In this document: positions 38,407 to 49,012 of the stretch, piece after piece | How the letters are laid out: each line of letters opens with the position of its first letter | Position numbering within the stretch: position 1 is the stretch's first letter | From: Alisma plantago-aquatica | Lineage: Eukaryota; Streptophyta; Magnoliopsida; Alismatales; Alismataceae | Length of the DNA stretch: 64,000 bases | Assembly: GCA_963693085.1 (NCBI GenBank) | Contig: OY856413.1 | Span: 470,387,879-470,451,878, forward strand | Direction of reading: 5' to 3' | The notes under the pieces: generated by a model | Seen by the model: only the letters and a program-made list of their open reading frames with translations | Databases searched by the model: none | Told to the model about the DNA's origin: nothing | Position numbers and translations under genes: made by a program

Positions 38407-39926
38407 AACCCCAACATTCAGTTTCATACTGCACTTCAACAAGCAAAACCCCACATATCAAAGTGGGACACCAACACCAGACATCTCTATGGCAAAACCA
38501 AGCAAAAACTCATTTCTAGAATAACCCATCTGCAACGTATGCTGGAAAGAAATTACACTGAGGAGTATGATCGTGAATGCCTAAATCTTGAAAGCAAGAT
38601 TGAAGAGTTCCTTGTGAGAGAAGGGGAAGATTGGAAGCAGAAGAGCCAACTCAACTGGCTCATTGAGGGGGGACAACAACACGAGATTTTATCATACTTA
38701 TGTCAACAACATAAGAAGAATTAACAGCATCAGAAGCCTGCAAAATAACCAAGGAGAGTGGTTGGAGAATGTATCTGATCTCAAGACACTAGTGTTCAAC
38801 CACTTTAAAGAGATGTTTATAGAGAACCATCCCCCAACTACAACTACTTTGGATAGCATTCCGGCAAATTTTAAGCACCTACAACAGAGGCAGCTTAGGA
38901 ACCTCGGTGTTGCATCTATTGAAAATGAAGTATAGCAAATCATTAAGACAACATACCCTTTCAAAGCCACAGGCACCAATGGAACTGATATGTCTTCATC
39001 AAATCAAACTGGAAGCATCTCATGAATCCTATTCTTCTTTCTATCGGAAGTATGCTTAATGGCAACGACATTCCAGACACTATGGAAGATGCAATCATTG
39101 TCCTTATACCTAAAGTGAAGCACCCTACTAGATGTAGCTAGCTCGGACACATTACACTAAAAAATGTATGGGTCATTCGGTGTTGCATGAGCAATCCAGC
39201 TTCATACCTGGCAGATGCATAGCCAACAATATCATTATTGTCTAGGAGATCATCCATAATATCAGGCACAAATCTAGTGCCCCCTATATGACTATAGAGG
39301 TCGACCTCTCGAAGGCTTATGTTTGGATGTCTTGGAAATTCAATGAGCACATGTTCAACCAGATGACCTGGCCTCCCAATATTAAATCCTACATTCTAAA
39401 GTCCCTCTCTATGGGTAGTAGGAGTATCATCTTCAATGGAGAATTGCTTCCTTCCTTCAAGATGTCTAGAGGTCTCCAACAAGGAGACCCACTGTCCCCT
39501 TACTTATTTGTCCTTTGCGTGGAATGCTTGACTCAACTAATCAAGCTCTACGTCGAAGCCAAGAAATGGACCCCTATTAAGCTCTCCCAATAGGTTCTGC
39601 ATATATCTCACATCATCTTTGCATATGACATAGTCATCTTTTCCAAAGCATCCCTAGAACAAATCTCCACTATCAACCAGTGCTTTAAGATGTTTGAAGA
39701 AGCTTTGGGGCAAAAGATCTCCATTGTTAAATATAATTTTTTTTTTGCTTCCTCTATCAACAGAGTAACCAGGTCAACAATCTACAGGGCCAGTGGGATC
39801 ATGGAAACTGACAATCTCTGTAAATATTAGGTGTCCCTCTCCTACATAAAAGAGTCAATAATCAAACTTATTCTTTTCTTGCCAATAGTACGGAGGCAAG
39901 GGTTAATGGTTGGATAGCAAAATCTC
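38407..39926 (+). pseudogene. LINE ORF2 reverse transcriptase domain, 5' portion
   Basis: Broken frames carry the RT in order. These are a linker (38539-38935, including FLVREGEDWKQKSQLNWL and RGDNNTRFYH), then IVLIPKVKHPT (near 39095), QSSFIPGRCIANNIIIV (near 39190), MTIEVDLSKAYVWMSW with the first catalytic Asp (39288), RGLQQGDPLSPYLFVLCVE (near 39470), and HIIFAYDIVIFS (near 39610). In the last, the active-site FADD has become FAYD. ARVNGWIAKSL at 39890-39926 is the point where the nested LTR element cuts in. It would copy LINE RNA from the nicked target; stops and the altered catalytic pair show it is dead. Confidence 0.9.
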
Positions 39927-42900
39927 TGTAACATACTAAATTCTGGATGTTTTACCTTTTTGGTCCTCTTTTCTATCTTTTTCTCTCATTTCTATCCTCT
40001 TTGAGCTTTCTATTTAATTTGTGGATAATATGATGGTTTAATGAACATTTGTTCACCTTTTTCACCAATATTTGGCTTTATGCACAAAGACCTCAGTGAA
40101 AGCTTAATAATGGGTTTAATATGTAAAATGCCTACTTAAGTAATAAAGATAATAAAATATTTCATCCTAGAACTTTCTAGTGCTTTTTAGAATATGAAAA
40201 AGGAGAGAAATCTCAAAATACACATAAAAAAAAGATAATAAGGACAATAATTGGAGATAATATGGGATATAATGGATTAAAAGAGGATAATGAGGACTAT
40301 GTTGTTTCAAAAATCATAAATAGGAAGCCACGAGATAATTTGATAACAAAATTCGTTTTATTGACTTATAAGAAACTTAAGGGCCAAGTATCACCTAATT
40401 TGGAAGATAAATGCATATATTAAAGTCTTTATTAAAAGAAAATAGGAGATAAGCCAATAAGGTGAAATAAAATATCATATCCTCAAATTGGAACACTAAC
40501 TCCAAATTCGTAATCTTTATATCAAAATGAGTCTATGTGTGAATTTTTATTTATTTTTTTCAATGTTAAATATTTTATTTTATTCAGGAGAGAGAAAATG
40601 ATTTAAAGACCAAAGACAGTAAATATATGTTGAAAAAAATTCATTAATGTCAAAATCGTGTTCCCCACATTTAGTATTGATTATAGGCCAAATTTTACAT
40701 TTTTAGAAAGTTTTTAGATGCCTCTAATAAATTAATAGCATAAAATAAGTGATAAAATTTAAATGTATTAAATAAAATAATAAAGTCTTCAAAAAAATAA
40801 AATAATGCCAAATTCGTGTTCTATATATTAAAATATATCTTTGTATGAATTTAGACTCAATTTGGAAAATATTTGATAAGAAGGTGAATTTAGGAGAGAG
40901 AAAGTGTGTAAAATATTAAAATCATTAATTAAAATAATAAACAATACCAAAAAAATGGAAATAAGGATAAATTAGTATCCAACATACTTAATATGATTTA
41001 TGGGTGAAGTTTTATTATTTTTGGAGTATCTAATAGACATTAATGAAAGAGGAAAGACAAAATAGTAATTGACTTAATTAACTAATCTAACTATATCAAA
41101 CGACAAATCTAATTTTATATTCGGAATCCCCACCCCAAAATCAGTAAACCTACCAAATTTGAGTTTATTTGGACTTTGTTTGCACCCTTAAATAATTATA
41201 GAAAGGTTTATGCATTAAATGCACCAAAAGACTAAAGTTTAGATGTTATATTATATGATCACATTTCATCTCCTACCTTGGACACGCGTGAACAATGATT
41301 TCCAAGTTTTTGCTATTTTCGGACGACTATATCTCCCTTGTTTCTTGACCAAATCATGAGATTTTTGGCTTGTTGGATTCCTCGTTCGATTTCACACAAG
41401 TTTAACCTGACATTTTCGAGCTTTGGCGAGAATTAGAGAAAAGCCCATGATGGCCGAAGTCTTTCTTTCACCCCACCTTGCTAAACCCTAACATAGACTT
41501 CCTTGCTTATAAATACCTATACCCCAAGCACCCCCATCATATTTAGAACTCAACGCAACTTTCAATTTCTCGTTTCATCATCGTTTGACCCTCTGGAGAG
41601 CGGCAGAAGCAGCAGGGCTTGCGGCGCTTATCTCTCCATCCTTACTTCATCTCTGAGAAAATTGAAGACACCATCAAGATCGGTTTGTTCTTAGCTTTCT
41701 TTTGCATATCTAAAAGTCGATTTTAGTTAAGTATTGCGTTTTTGCCCAAAAGTCCAAGCAAGCAGCAGCTTGTTATCGCCGACCATGGCCTCGTGTGAGT
41801 GGGGAAGAATCCCTCGTGTGTTTTTATGATTTTACCCCCTTTCTCTAGCTTGGTTTTATGATGTGTCAATTTTTTATTGGTACAACTTCTAAAAATCATA
41901 TCTTTTGACTCGCTTGTCTAAAAATAAATCTAAAATATCATCTGAACTCAGAAAAATCTCCTCTATCCATTAAAAATATTTTCAAAGTCTGATTTTGAGT
42001 TTTTCTAGTAGGTATTTTTGTGGATGATTTAATTAACTCAAATCACCAAAAATGCATCTAAAAGTCTATATCTTCAAAATACATAATATTATATATCATT
42101 TTGATCAGAAAACTCTAACTAAGACAATTATGATGTTTTCAAAACCTAAATCAATGGTTAGTAACTTTAGGGTTTTAAGCCTTTAATGAATATACATATA
42201 TCTAATACATAAATATGATGATCATATTAGGGAAAGTGCATCTGATCTCATAGAAAAGTTATGAAAAGTGGTTTTAGGATTCTAAAGAATAAGGTATGTG
42301 CTTAATACACTTCAATTGATAATTATTTGTTCCTTATCCTATGCTTTCCATAATGAGGTTTATTTGCACCTTGTATTCTTTTCTTTTGAATCTATTGCTA
42401 TACTTGCCTCATAATCATTTTGGAATATTGTTCTTGGTTCTTGGTAACTCTTTGCCATGTTCTATTTGGATGATGCTATTACTTGCCATTGTTTCTAGCA
42501 TGTTGATTTTATTAGACTAATTAACTAGTGTAGTGGTACTTGTATGTACAACCACCCATAGTTGGGGAATGTGTTATTTCTCCCATGGGGAATGTGTTAC
42601 TCTCCCACACACACAAAATGTGTGTAGGTGACTGGGAATGTCTTATTCTCCCCTCACCCTTTGGTTGAAGGTCCGGTAGGTGTCTCAACCCTACTTAGTT
42701 AAGGTAGTCAATATTAATCGTATATGCAATCCTTTTGTGATAAGTTGTTTATGGAAAGCATCTATTGAAATATTTTTTCATATATATGGCCTCATTCTCT
42801 TGATTGTATTCATATTATGATGAACCCTAGCCTATTTTACATGTTTTGATCATCTTGTTACATTAGAATGGATTTTTGACACATACTTTTATTTTACTTC

Positions 42901-43212
42901 CCTCTTACTGGATGCTTTCCCAACCACCCAGATGTGGAGCAAGGTGATGGATATGGCATGAAGATCTTATCGTTGACATGGATTAGCTGATGGAGTTATG
43001 CTTTGGGAGACAAGGCTGTGGTACTTAGACTTCCCTCTATCTAGATCCTAAATGTTGTATCTTGATGTAACCCTAAAAGGGAGATTGTTGATGCATTTTT
43101 GTACAATATTTTATGAAATTGAATATAGTCAGAAATAATTTTTATTCCACTACTTTCCAATGAGTTTTGATTATCATATTTTAGTAGAGGGTGGTTTATC
43201 CCACTCTTTACA
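39927..43212 (+). repeat. 5' LTR of the inner non-autonomous element
   Basis: Starts TGTAACATAC and ends CACTCTTTACA just before the primer site, giving 3286 bp. A promoter with TATAAATA at 41508-41515 is followed by a C/A-rich likely start region and a relatively GC-rich leader segment (41580-41830). The short ORF at 41503-41694 spans the TATA box and is not a gene. U3 would be about 1.6 kb and R-U5 about 1.7 kb. Confidence 0.82.
41508..41515 (+). promoter_or_regulatory. TATA box of inner element LTR
   Basis: TATAAATA in the context TGCTTATAAATACC, followed within 30-40 bp by CACCCCCATCA, a plausible initiation zone. Direction agrees with the primer site and polypurine tract of the element. 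Confidence 0.7.
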
Positions 43213-43215
43213 ATA

Positions 43216-43233
43216 TGGTATCAGAGCCCATGG
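43216..43233 (+). promoter_or_regulatory. Primer-binding site, inner element
   Basis: TGGTATCAGAGCCCATGG, three bases after the LTR end at 43212. It is the best-preserved initiator-tRNA-Met primer site in the window, with the whole TGGTATCAGAGCC core intact. Confidence 0.92.
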
Positions 43234-45283
43234 TAGTCGAAAATCTGACTATTTCAGTTTGTCTCCCTAATTAGAACCCTAGACTTGCATAGTTTCCTTT
43301 CAGTGACATGGTTATCGTAGATTTGATCTATGCTGATGATAGGTTGATTTAGGACCCTATAGTTTCACCTTAGAGTCATGATGAATAAAACTCTAATATG
43401 CTCATAACTAAAACATGCATAACTTGATGTTGTTTAGATTTTCCTTTAGGCAACTATTAGGGCATGAAGTTGAAGCAAAGGTGTCTAGAAAGGATCAGGA
43501 TATCGGGGGTTGGAAATATTTTCCTCCACACCAATAGCTTGGTCTACGAGGACTCTTGTGCCCATATGATACCGGCCTGGCCTGAGCTAATACGAATTGC
43601 CCAAAATAGTTTGCTTTTAGGCAATAGTAACCTTAGATTTCTATGTTGTATATCTTTGGGAACCCTAATTTGATTTGTTTGATGATGGATGCGAAGATAG
43701 TTTCCTTATGTCCCTAGAACCTAGACCTTAGAGTTTGGGTGTTTCGATAGATATCAGAGTGCGCAATGGAAGCATGATGGATCTTGAGAATGGTTTATTT
43801 AGACTTATACTTTAACCCTAATGTAGTTTGGTTGGATGGGTCAAACTCTTTAAGGGGTGGAGTATGGTTAGTTGATGATGCTTGAGTGGTTAGATTTCGT
43901 GGATGAAATCCTCTTTAGGGGGATGGAACCCTGTGATATCTTGAAATCTATCTACTCGATTTTTAGCAACCCTAACCCCATGAATAGGAGGATAGTATGA
44001 TTGGATCTATGGTCGTGACCAAACATGTCATAATGGTAACCCTAACATGCTTGTTTACATATTAATGAACATGTAATGGTCATCTAATGAATAATTCATA
44101 TGTTTAAACCCTAATAAATATCCAATCCACAAAGTATGGATATCAATGCTAATTATCAATATGTAATAGGTTGATAATGTCATGAACCTATAAACCCTAA
44201 TGACATGATGAGAATGGTAATTGTAACCTAATGCATGCTAAGGATGGATAAGTGAAAATAAGGGTCATGTTGACCTAAACCCTAACATGCAATAATCTAA
44301 CCCTAATCTATACATCTTTAATGTCTTTCATGATACATTAATGATGTTAAGAGCCATAATCAGTTAACATACTTTGATACACATAAATGATATAAATATA
44401 ATCCTCTAATCACATATTAATCAAGTCATATATAGAAAATCCATGTTACCTTGTTAACTAATATACATGTGATTGGAAACCTAATGTGAATCAATTCACT
44501 AACATGTAATATGTTTCAATTGATCATTGAAATACATGTAATGACTTCAATGTGAATATGATGTGATTGGATTCACATAAATGTGCAAAATGAATAATAT
44601 AAATGAATAATGATTAATGATGGCATTAATGTGAGAAATAAAGATAATGTGACATTGTGACAGCGTTAATATGAATATAAGTGATTAATATGACATTAAT
44701 TGGAATAATTGTATGCTTAACCAAAAATTGAATAGAATGGCATATTTCATGTAAATTAATTTGTTATAATTAATAAAGTGATACTATGAGGATAAATAAG
44801 TTTAAATCCGAATTATTAAAGACAATGATCAAATATAATAATGAATGTTGAGATAATTGAGTAACCCCTAATTGTGCTAAAATTCTTAGTAAGAAAAATG
44901 AGATACATATATTATTTCATGGATGATATTGAAATATAACCCTTTTTGCAATAAAGTGAATATGACATGACATAATTAAATTAATGATGATAATGTGATA
45001 TCATAATGAATGTAATCCTAATGAGCCATAAATTTAAATAATGTTAAGTCTCCTACAAAGAATATCTTAATAATGGACCCTAGGTGATCCATGAGAACCC
45101 GACCTATGATTAGTTGATGTATGTGAAGTTTCTGAACCCTTAGGTGTAGTCGAAGTATAAGTTTTGGTGGAAGTTGTATGGTTGGAGGAACAACCTGAAG
45201 TTTTGTGATGTGAGGTTGCACACTCACCCTTCCCTGATTGCTAGTAATTTCGGGGATGAAATCCTCTTTAAGGGGTGGAGTGT
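43234..45283 (+). other. Protein-less interior of inner element
   Basis: No gag, protease, RT or integrase motif is legible in six frames. Motifs resembling the closing polypurine tract recur. CTCTTTAAGGGGTGGAGTATGG is near 43845-43866, GGATGAAATCCTCTTTAGGGGGATGG near 43901-43926, and the true tract GGGGATGAAATCCTCTTTAAGGGGTGGAG is at 45252-45280, next to the LTR. The stretch 44000-45000 is very AT-rich with many TAATG/CATAAT phrases. Confidence 0.7.
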
Positions 45284-45406
45284 TGTAACATACAGAATTT
45301 TGGAGTTCTTACCTTTTTGGTCCTCTTTTCCTTCTTTTCCTCTCATTTCTATCCTCTTTGGGCTTTCTATTTAATTTGTGGAGAATATGATGGTTTAATG
45401 AACATT
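45284..45406 (+). repeat. 3' LTR remnant of inner element
   Basis: TGTAACATACAGAATT to TTTAATGAACATT, matching the first 123 bp of the 5' LTR. Immediately after it, LINE coding sequence (IIHVVPAGSKGEDTWSW) resumes with no 5-bp duplication. Confidence 0.85.
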
Positions 45407-46570
45407 ATCCATGTTGTACCAGCTGGTAGCAAAGGAGAAGATACATGGAGTTGGCTGCACAATGAGAGTGGATCCTACACCACTTCCTCCGCTTATGATA
45501 TTATCTGTGCTGACATCGAGTGCCCTATCAATATGACTTGGCCTACTATATGGATGTTGCAGATACCTAGCAAAATTAAGGTGTTCATCTGGCACGTAGC
45601 TCATGAATCACTTATGACTAATGGGAGACGCAAGCAACGAACCTTCACTGACAGCGCCATCTGTCCTAGATGTGAGGCACAAGAGGAAGATACTCTCCAC
45701 ACTCTCTGGTTCTGCCCTTATGCAAGAGAAATCTGGTTTAAGACAAACATCAACAACAAAGTCAATTCGCTCAATACCTCAATTCAACAGTGGCTCATGA
45801 ACCATCAAGGAAAGGAGGTAGATATTATCCTCTTTATTGCCACCTGCTGGACCATTTGGAAAGCAAGGAACAACATGGTGTTTGATAACGCTCATGTTAG
45901 CATCGCTAAGCAATTTATTCAAATAGACAAACTCTACACCAACATCTCTAAGGGAAGATGTAAGAATGCTCACGTTAAATATCATCATATTGAGGATGAC
46001 AATGATGCAACCGATGTGCCTAATGAACAAAATATTGTGTATGTAGACATTGTTGTCAAAGGCAAGGAGGCAGCTATCGCTATGATTGCATTGAATGAGA
46101 ACATGATATGGATCGGAGGTTCGACTATATGCATCCATGTTGAATCAATGACAAAAGCTGAAATACAGGCAATAGATTTTTCTCTAAGAATCCATACTGA
46201 AGCTATAGTGGGACCTATATCTATTGTTACTGATAGCTCCACAACTATTAAAGCTATTGATGGGCCTCTAGAGAAATTCCTAGCCTTTAGCACTTAGATC
46301 CATTCCATTCATAATATTCTCAATGAGAACCCAAAGTTATATATTATTAATCTCTCTCCAGGGAATAACATGTCGGCCGATGCTCGGTCCAAACACCACC
46401 TAAAAAATTATAAGGAAGGTCGTACCAATACGGACCCTCCTATTGACCATGTGGGTCATCCTATTCCCTATCCCCTGTATAATGGTAGGAGTCCTTCCAA
46501 GTTACGTTTCATAGCTGACAATGTATTAAATATTAGTTTTATGCTTGCAAGAGGAGGGTGGGTTGAATAA
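45407..46570 (+). pseudogene. LINE ORF2 C-terminal part: zinc-binding and RNase H domains
   Basis: The frame open from 45275 to 46297 enters LINE sequence at about 45407. It holds GEDTWSWLHNESGSYTTSSAYD, WPTIWMLQIPSKIKVFIWHVAHESL, and the RT zinc-binding domain CPRCEAQEEDTLHTLWFCPYAREIW (near 45665-45735). The C-terminal RNase H-like domain (about 46020-46420) has KAEIQAIDFSLRI and IVTDSSTTIKAI, then a stop at 46296. After it the same domain continues with IHNILNENPK and NNMSADARSKHH. The long open frame is partly luck: its first 45 codons are LTR sequence. It is the downstream part of the ORF2 interrupted at 39926. Confidence 0.9.
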
Positions 46571-46938
46571 AAGAACCTACTGACTTGTTAAAAAAAAGGA
46601 TTTTAACACATTAACTTCAAGAAATCATAGGAAATTGTAGAAATGACCAAATGTGATAAAATTTTGGACCACGTGTTCAAAAAAATGTAGAACATTTAAA
46701 AAAATCAGAGAACCAAAAGATAAAGTTTCATGGAAAATTTTGTTTCTTTGAGTAGAGTGATAAATTAACATAATTTGTAGTTTCATAATGTGTATAAATT
46801 CACATTGGTTACTATATTTTAGATTTGAGTATCAATATTGATCAAGTAGCTAAGAAAATTTCAATTGAGGTCATGAGAGAACATAAGGAGGAAAAATTTG
46901 GGATTGAACAAAAATAAAGGAAAATTTACTTCATCACA

Positions 46939-48299
46939 TTCTTCCTTCCTTAATAGGAATTTTGTCCCCAAAATTCAAAAACATCCTAAAAATTGGGACT
47001 ATCCAATCCAAGTCGTATACTCAAATATTTGGAATATCCTCAACTATATAATCAAAATCACATCCTCAAAATTATCGCCTCATCAAAAATCTCTCACAAA
47101 TTTTCATTGATCACTAAGGAGGTCAAGAGATCAAAACTCACTAATCGCGTTCACTTTCAAGTTAGGTCTCCATACCGAGGGATAGTTGGGACCAAGAATT
47201 AAGAGTATAGATCATGAATTAAATTAGGTCATGTACTAACAAGATCATAATTCAAGATTCAAGATTTAACAGCCAAATTTTGGGTTCCAAACATGCAAGG
47301 CTAGTGTTTTAATTCCTATCCAGACCACAGGTGTGGTCATTCACCCATAACTAGCAATATTTTTTAATTTCAACATCACTTTATTCATCTAGTATATCCG
47401 AGGTGCATGACTAATTTAGACCTAGGTCATTTTTAGGAACATAACCATATGCATATAATCAACATTACCATCCTTAAAATTCATTACTAAGTCAACCTCT
47501 TCAAGATTTTGGGGGTATGAAAGTCACTAGCCATATCGGGGGTTATCTCAAGGTCCACATGGGTGATTATAATCATGTTCCAAGATTTTGTACATCAATG
47601 TCCATAGTTAAAGTTTGGACATAAAGATCATAGGTCAAAACATTTTGAAGCTTAGGGCTTATATTCCAATTTAGACCTTACGGGAGATCATTCATCTGTA
47701 TTCAATATTCGAGAAATAATTAAGCAATATGCAAGTAATATTAAAGAAACATTTGTGATATCAATCACCAATTTTATTACCATGGTATCGAGATTTGATG
47801 AATGATCTAGACTTCGGTCTTTCTAGGAATTTAGCCACAAGCTATAGTCAACATTGTATTTAAAATCTGGTTTCAAGATCAACTATTGGCATTGTCATAG
47901 ACATGACCTATTGAGACTTAGGTCAAGAAATCAAAATTGGGTGGAAGGGGTTACCTTTCCAAACTCTATATAATCAACATGATGAAAAATTAGAGGTAGA
48001 CATAAGTAGGGCATAAAATTTCCTTTTTCAAAGATATGGTGAGTACAAGGTTCATTTCAAAAGTTACAAAGGGTTCCAAAAATAACAAATCATAATCTAG
48101 ATATAGTAATGATTTTATGGTTCTTTCATTGCTAGTGAGACTAGATATGGCTTTCTGACCAATGATTGGACATGTCTTCCTTTGTAATTCCAACATGTAT
48201 TTTTATCTCCATCTCCATGATTACGAGATTGGATGTAGGGGTAAAGGTAGTCATGGTGATTTGGAATTCTACATGAATTATTGATGTTGTGTACCTTTC
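46939..48299 (-). other. Interior of the 33386-51911 element, polypurine end
   Basis: On the minus strand the LTR-proximal end reads GGGGACAAAATTCC, then a purine tract TTAAGGAAGGAAGAA, then the LTR start TGTGATGAAG. The remaining 1.3 kb is AT-rich. It has no legible gag, protease, RT or integrase. Confidence 0.7.
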
Positions 48300-48548
48300 T
48301 CATTTGATTATAGCATCCATCAATATTTTGGTTTGTGTTTCCCAAGCATCATCTGTGTCAGCCTTTCTTGGTACATCCTCATCACCATCAACATTATTGA
48401 GCATCGATCTTTTTCCCTTGTCTACATCATCCTCAACTTCTTCTTCAAGAACTTTTTTATTCTCAATCTTTCTTTTATAAGTCTTCCCTTCTTGATCATT
48501 ATTGGTTCCAGAGGGTCTTACTCTTTGACTATGGGTTTGTGGGGCCAT
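48300..48548 (-). pseudogene. Short gag-like N-terminal ORF
   Basis: An 82-codon minus-strand frame starting MAPQTHSQRVRPSGTNNDQ. It has a basic N-terminus, a Lys/Glu-rich middle (KRKIENKKVLEEEVEDD) and ends DAWETQTKILMDAIIK. Its start resembles the MAPxTRSxR openings of many plant gypsy gag proteins, and its position, about 450 bases after the primer site at 48995-49010, fits gag. No capsid core or zinc knuckle follows. It is either a truncated gag or a chance ORF; the first reading is favoured by location and composition. If translated it would be a small charged protein; no function is claimed. Confidence 0.45.
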
Positions 48549-48994
48549 CTGTAAGGTATATCCATTTATGAGTCCTTTTAATCACATAGATCGAGTTAAG
48601 AATATATCAGATCATAGGGTATTCATGTATATAGTTTCAAAATTTGTTTCATAGTTGTGTTGATTCCCATACTAACCAAAATAGAAAGAGTGCATATCCA
48701 GTCATGATGCCTAGCAAAGGAAGAGACGAGGAGTCACCCTACTTCAAATTAGTAGGTGGTCTCTATGTAATCCTTAGAGATAAGACAAGATAATTGGAAG
48801 ACTCTCCGTTTAGGTCCAGTTTTGGAATAGTTAAGGCCAGGTAGAGTGGGGAACCTCAACCACTGTAATATGTATAGGAGGAATCATGCCAGAATTCTGA
48901 GCCTAGATACCTCAATTTTAACCATTATGGACTTTAGGGTTTCCTGGGTACAAGGGGACTCGAGATGTTATTTACTTAAAGTATATGAGAGAGT

Positions 48995-49010
48995 GTATGC
49001 TCTGATACCA
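48995..49010 (-). promoter_or_regulatory. Primer-binding site of the 33386-51911 element
   Basis: The minus strand reads TGGTATCAGAGCATAC, an intact initiator-tRNA-Met core, two bases from the LTR edge at 49013. Confidence 0.88.
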
Positions 49011-49012
49011 AC

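Larger units (their letters stand above)
39927..45406 (+). mobile_element. Non-autonomous long-LTR retrotransposon inside the LINE
   Basis: Plus-strand element with 5' LTR 39927-43212, an excellent primer site at 43216-43233, a 2.07-kb interior (43213-45283), a polypurine tract and the first 123 bp of the 3' LTR (45284-45406). The 3' LTR start matches 39927-40050 closely. The rest of the 3' LTR, the target duplication and about 0.6 kb of adjacent LINE coding sequence are missing, so one deletion probably removed them together. The interior shows no gag or pol, only AT-rich sequence with polypurine-like motifs repeated at about 43845, 43905 and 45262. It is a large-LTR, protein-less element. 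Confidence 0.87.
35903..46608 (+). mobile_element. Near-full-length L1-type LINE, interrupted
   Basis: Inserted in the LTR with an 11-bp duplication GGATTTTAACA (35903-35913 and 46598-46608) and a poly(A) tail at 46590-46597. It has a GC-rich 5' untranslated region (35914-36156), ORF1 with a nucleic-acid-binding domain and zinc knuckle, and ORF2 with endonuclease, reverse transcriptase, zinc-binding and RNase H domains. A 5.5-kb LTR element (39927-45406) splits ORF2 after the RT palm. Without it about 5.2 kb of LINE remains, and roughly 0.6 kb of ORF2 is missing at the right-hand break. Multiple stops show it is no longer active. LINE proteins nick target DNA and copy the RNA in place; such elements could have moved the SINE at 26098, though no pairing is shown. 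Confidence 0.92.
33386..46938 (-). repeat. 3' LTR, split by the LINE insertion
   Basis: Starts TGTCACGGAATC and ends CTTCATCACA on the plus strand. Homology with 49013-51911 covers 33386-35913 and resumes at 46609, about 2.86 kb in all. The join is marked by the LINE's GGATTTTAACA duplication. The TATA position seen in the other LTR is mutated here (35516-35526, TATGAAAA instead of TATAAAAA on the minus strand). Confidence 0.88.

Noticed and set aside
41503..41694. 63-codon ORF after a TATA box, possible small gene
   Set aside because: It starts at the TATA box itself and lies inside an LTR, so the promoter is the LTR's own.
45779..46293. Antisense ORFs of 102-119 codons
   Set aside because: Shadows of the LINE RNase H and zinc-binding coding sequence.
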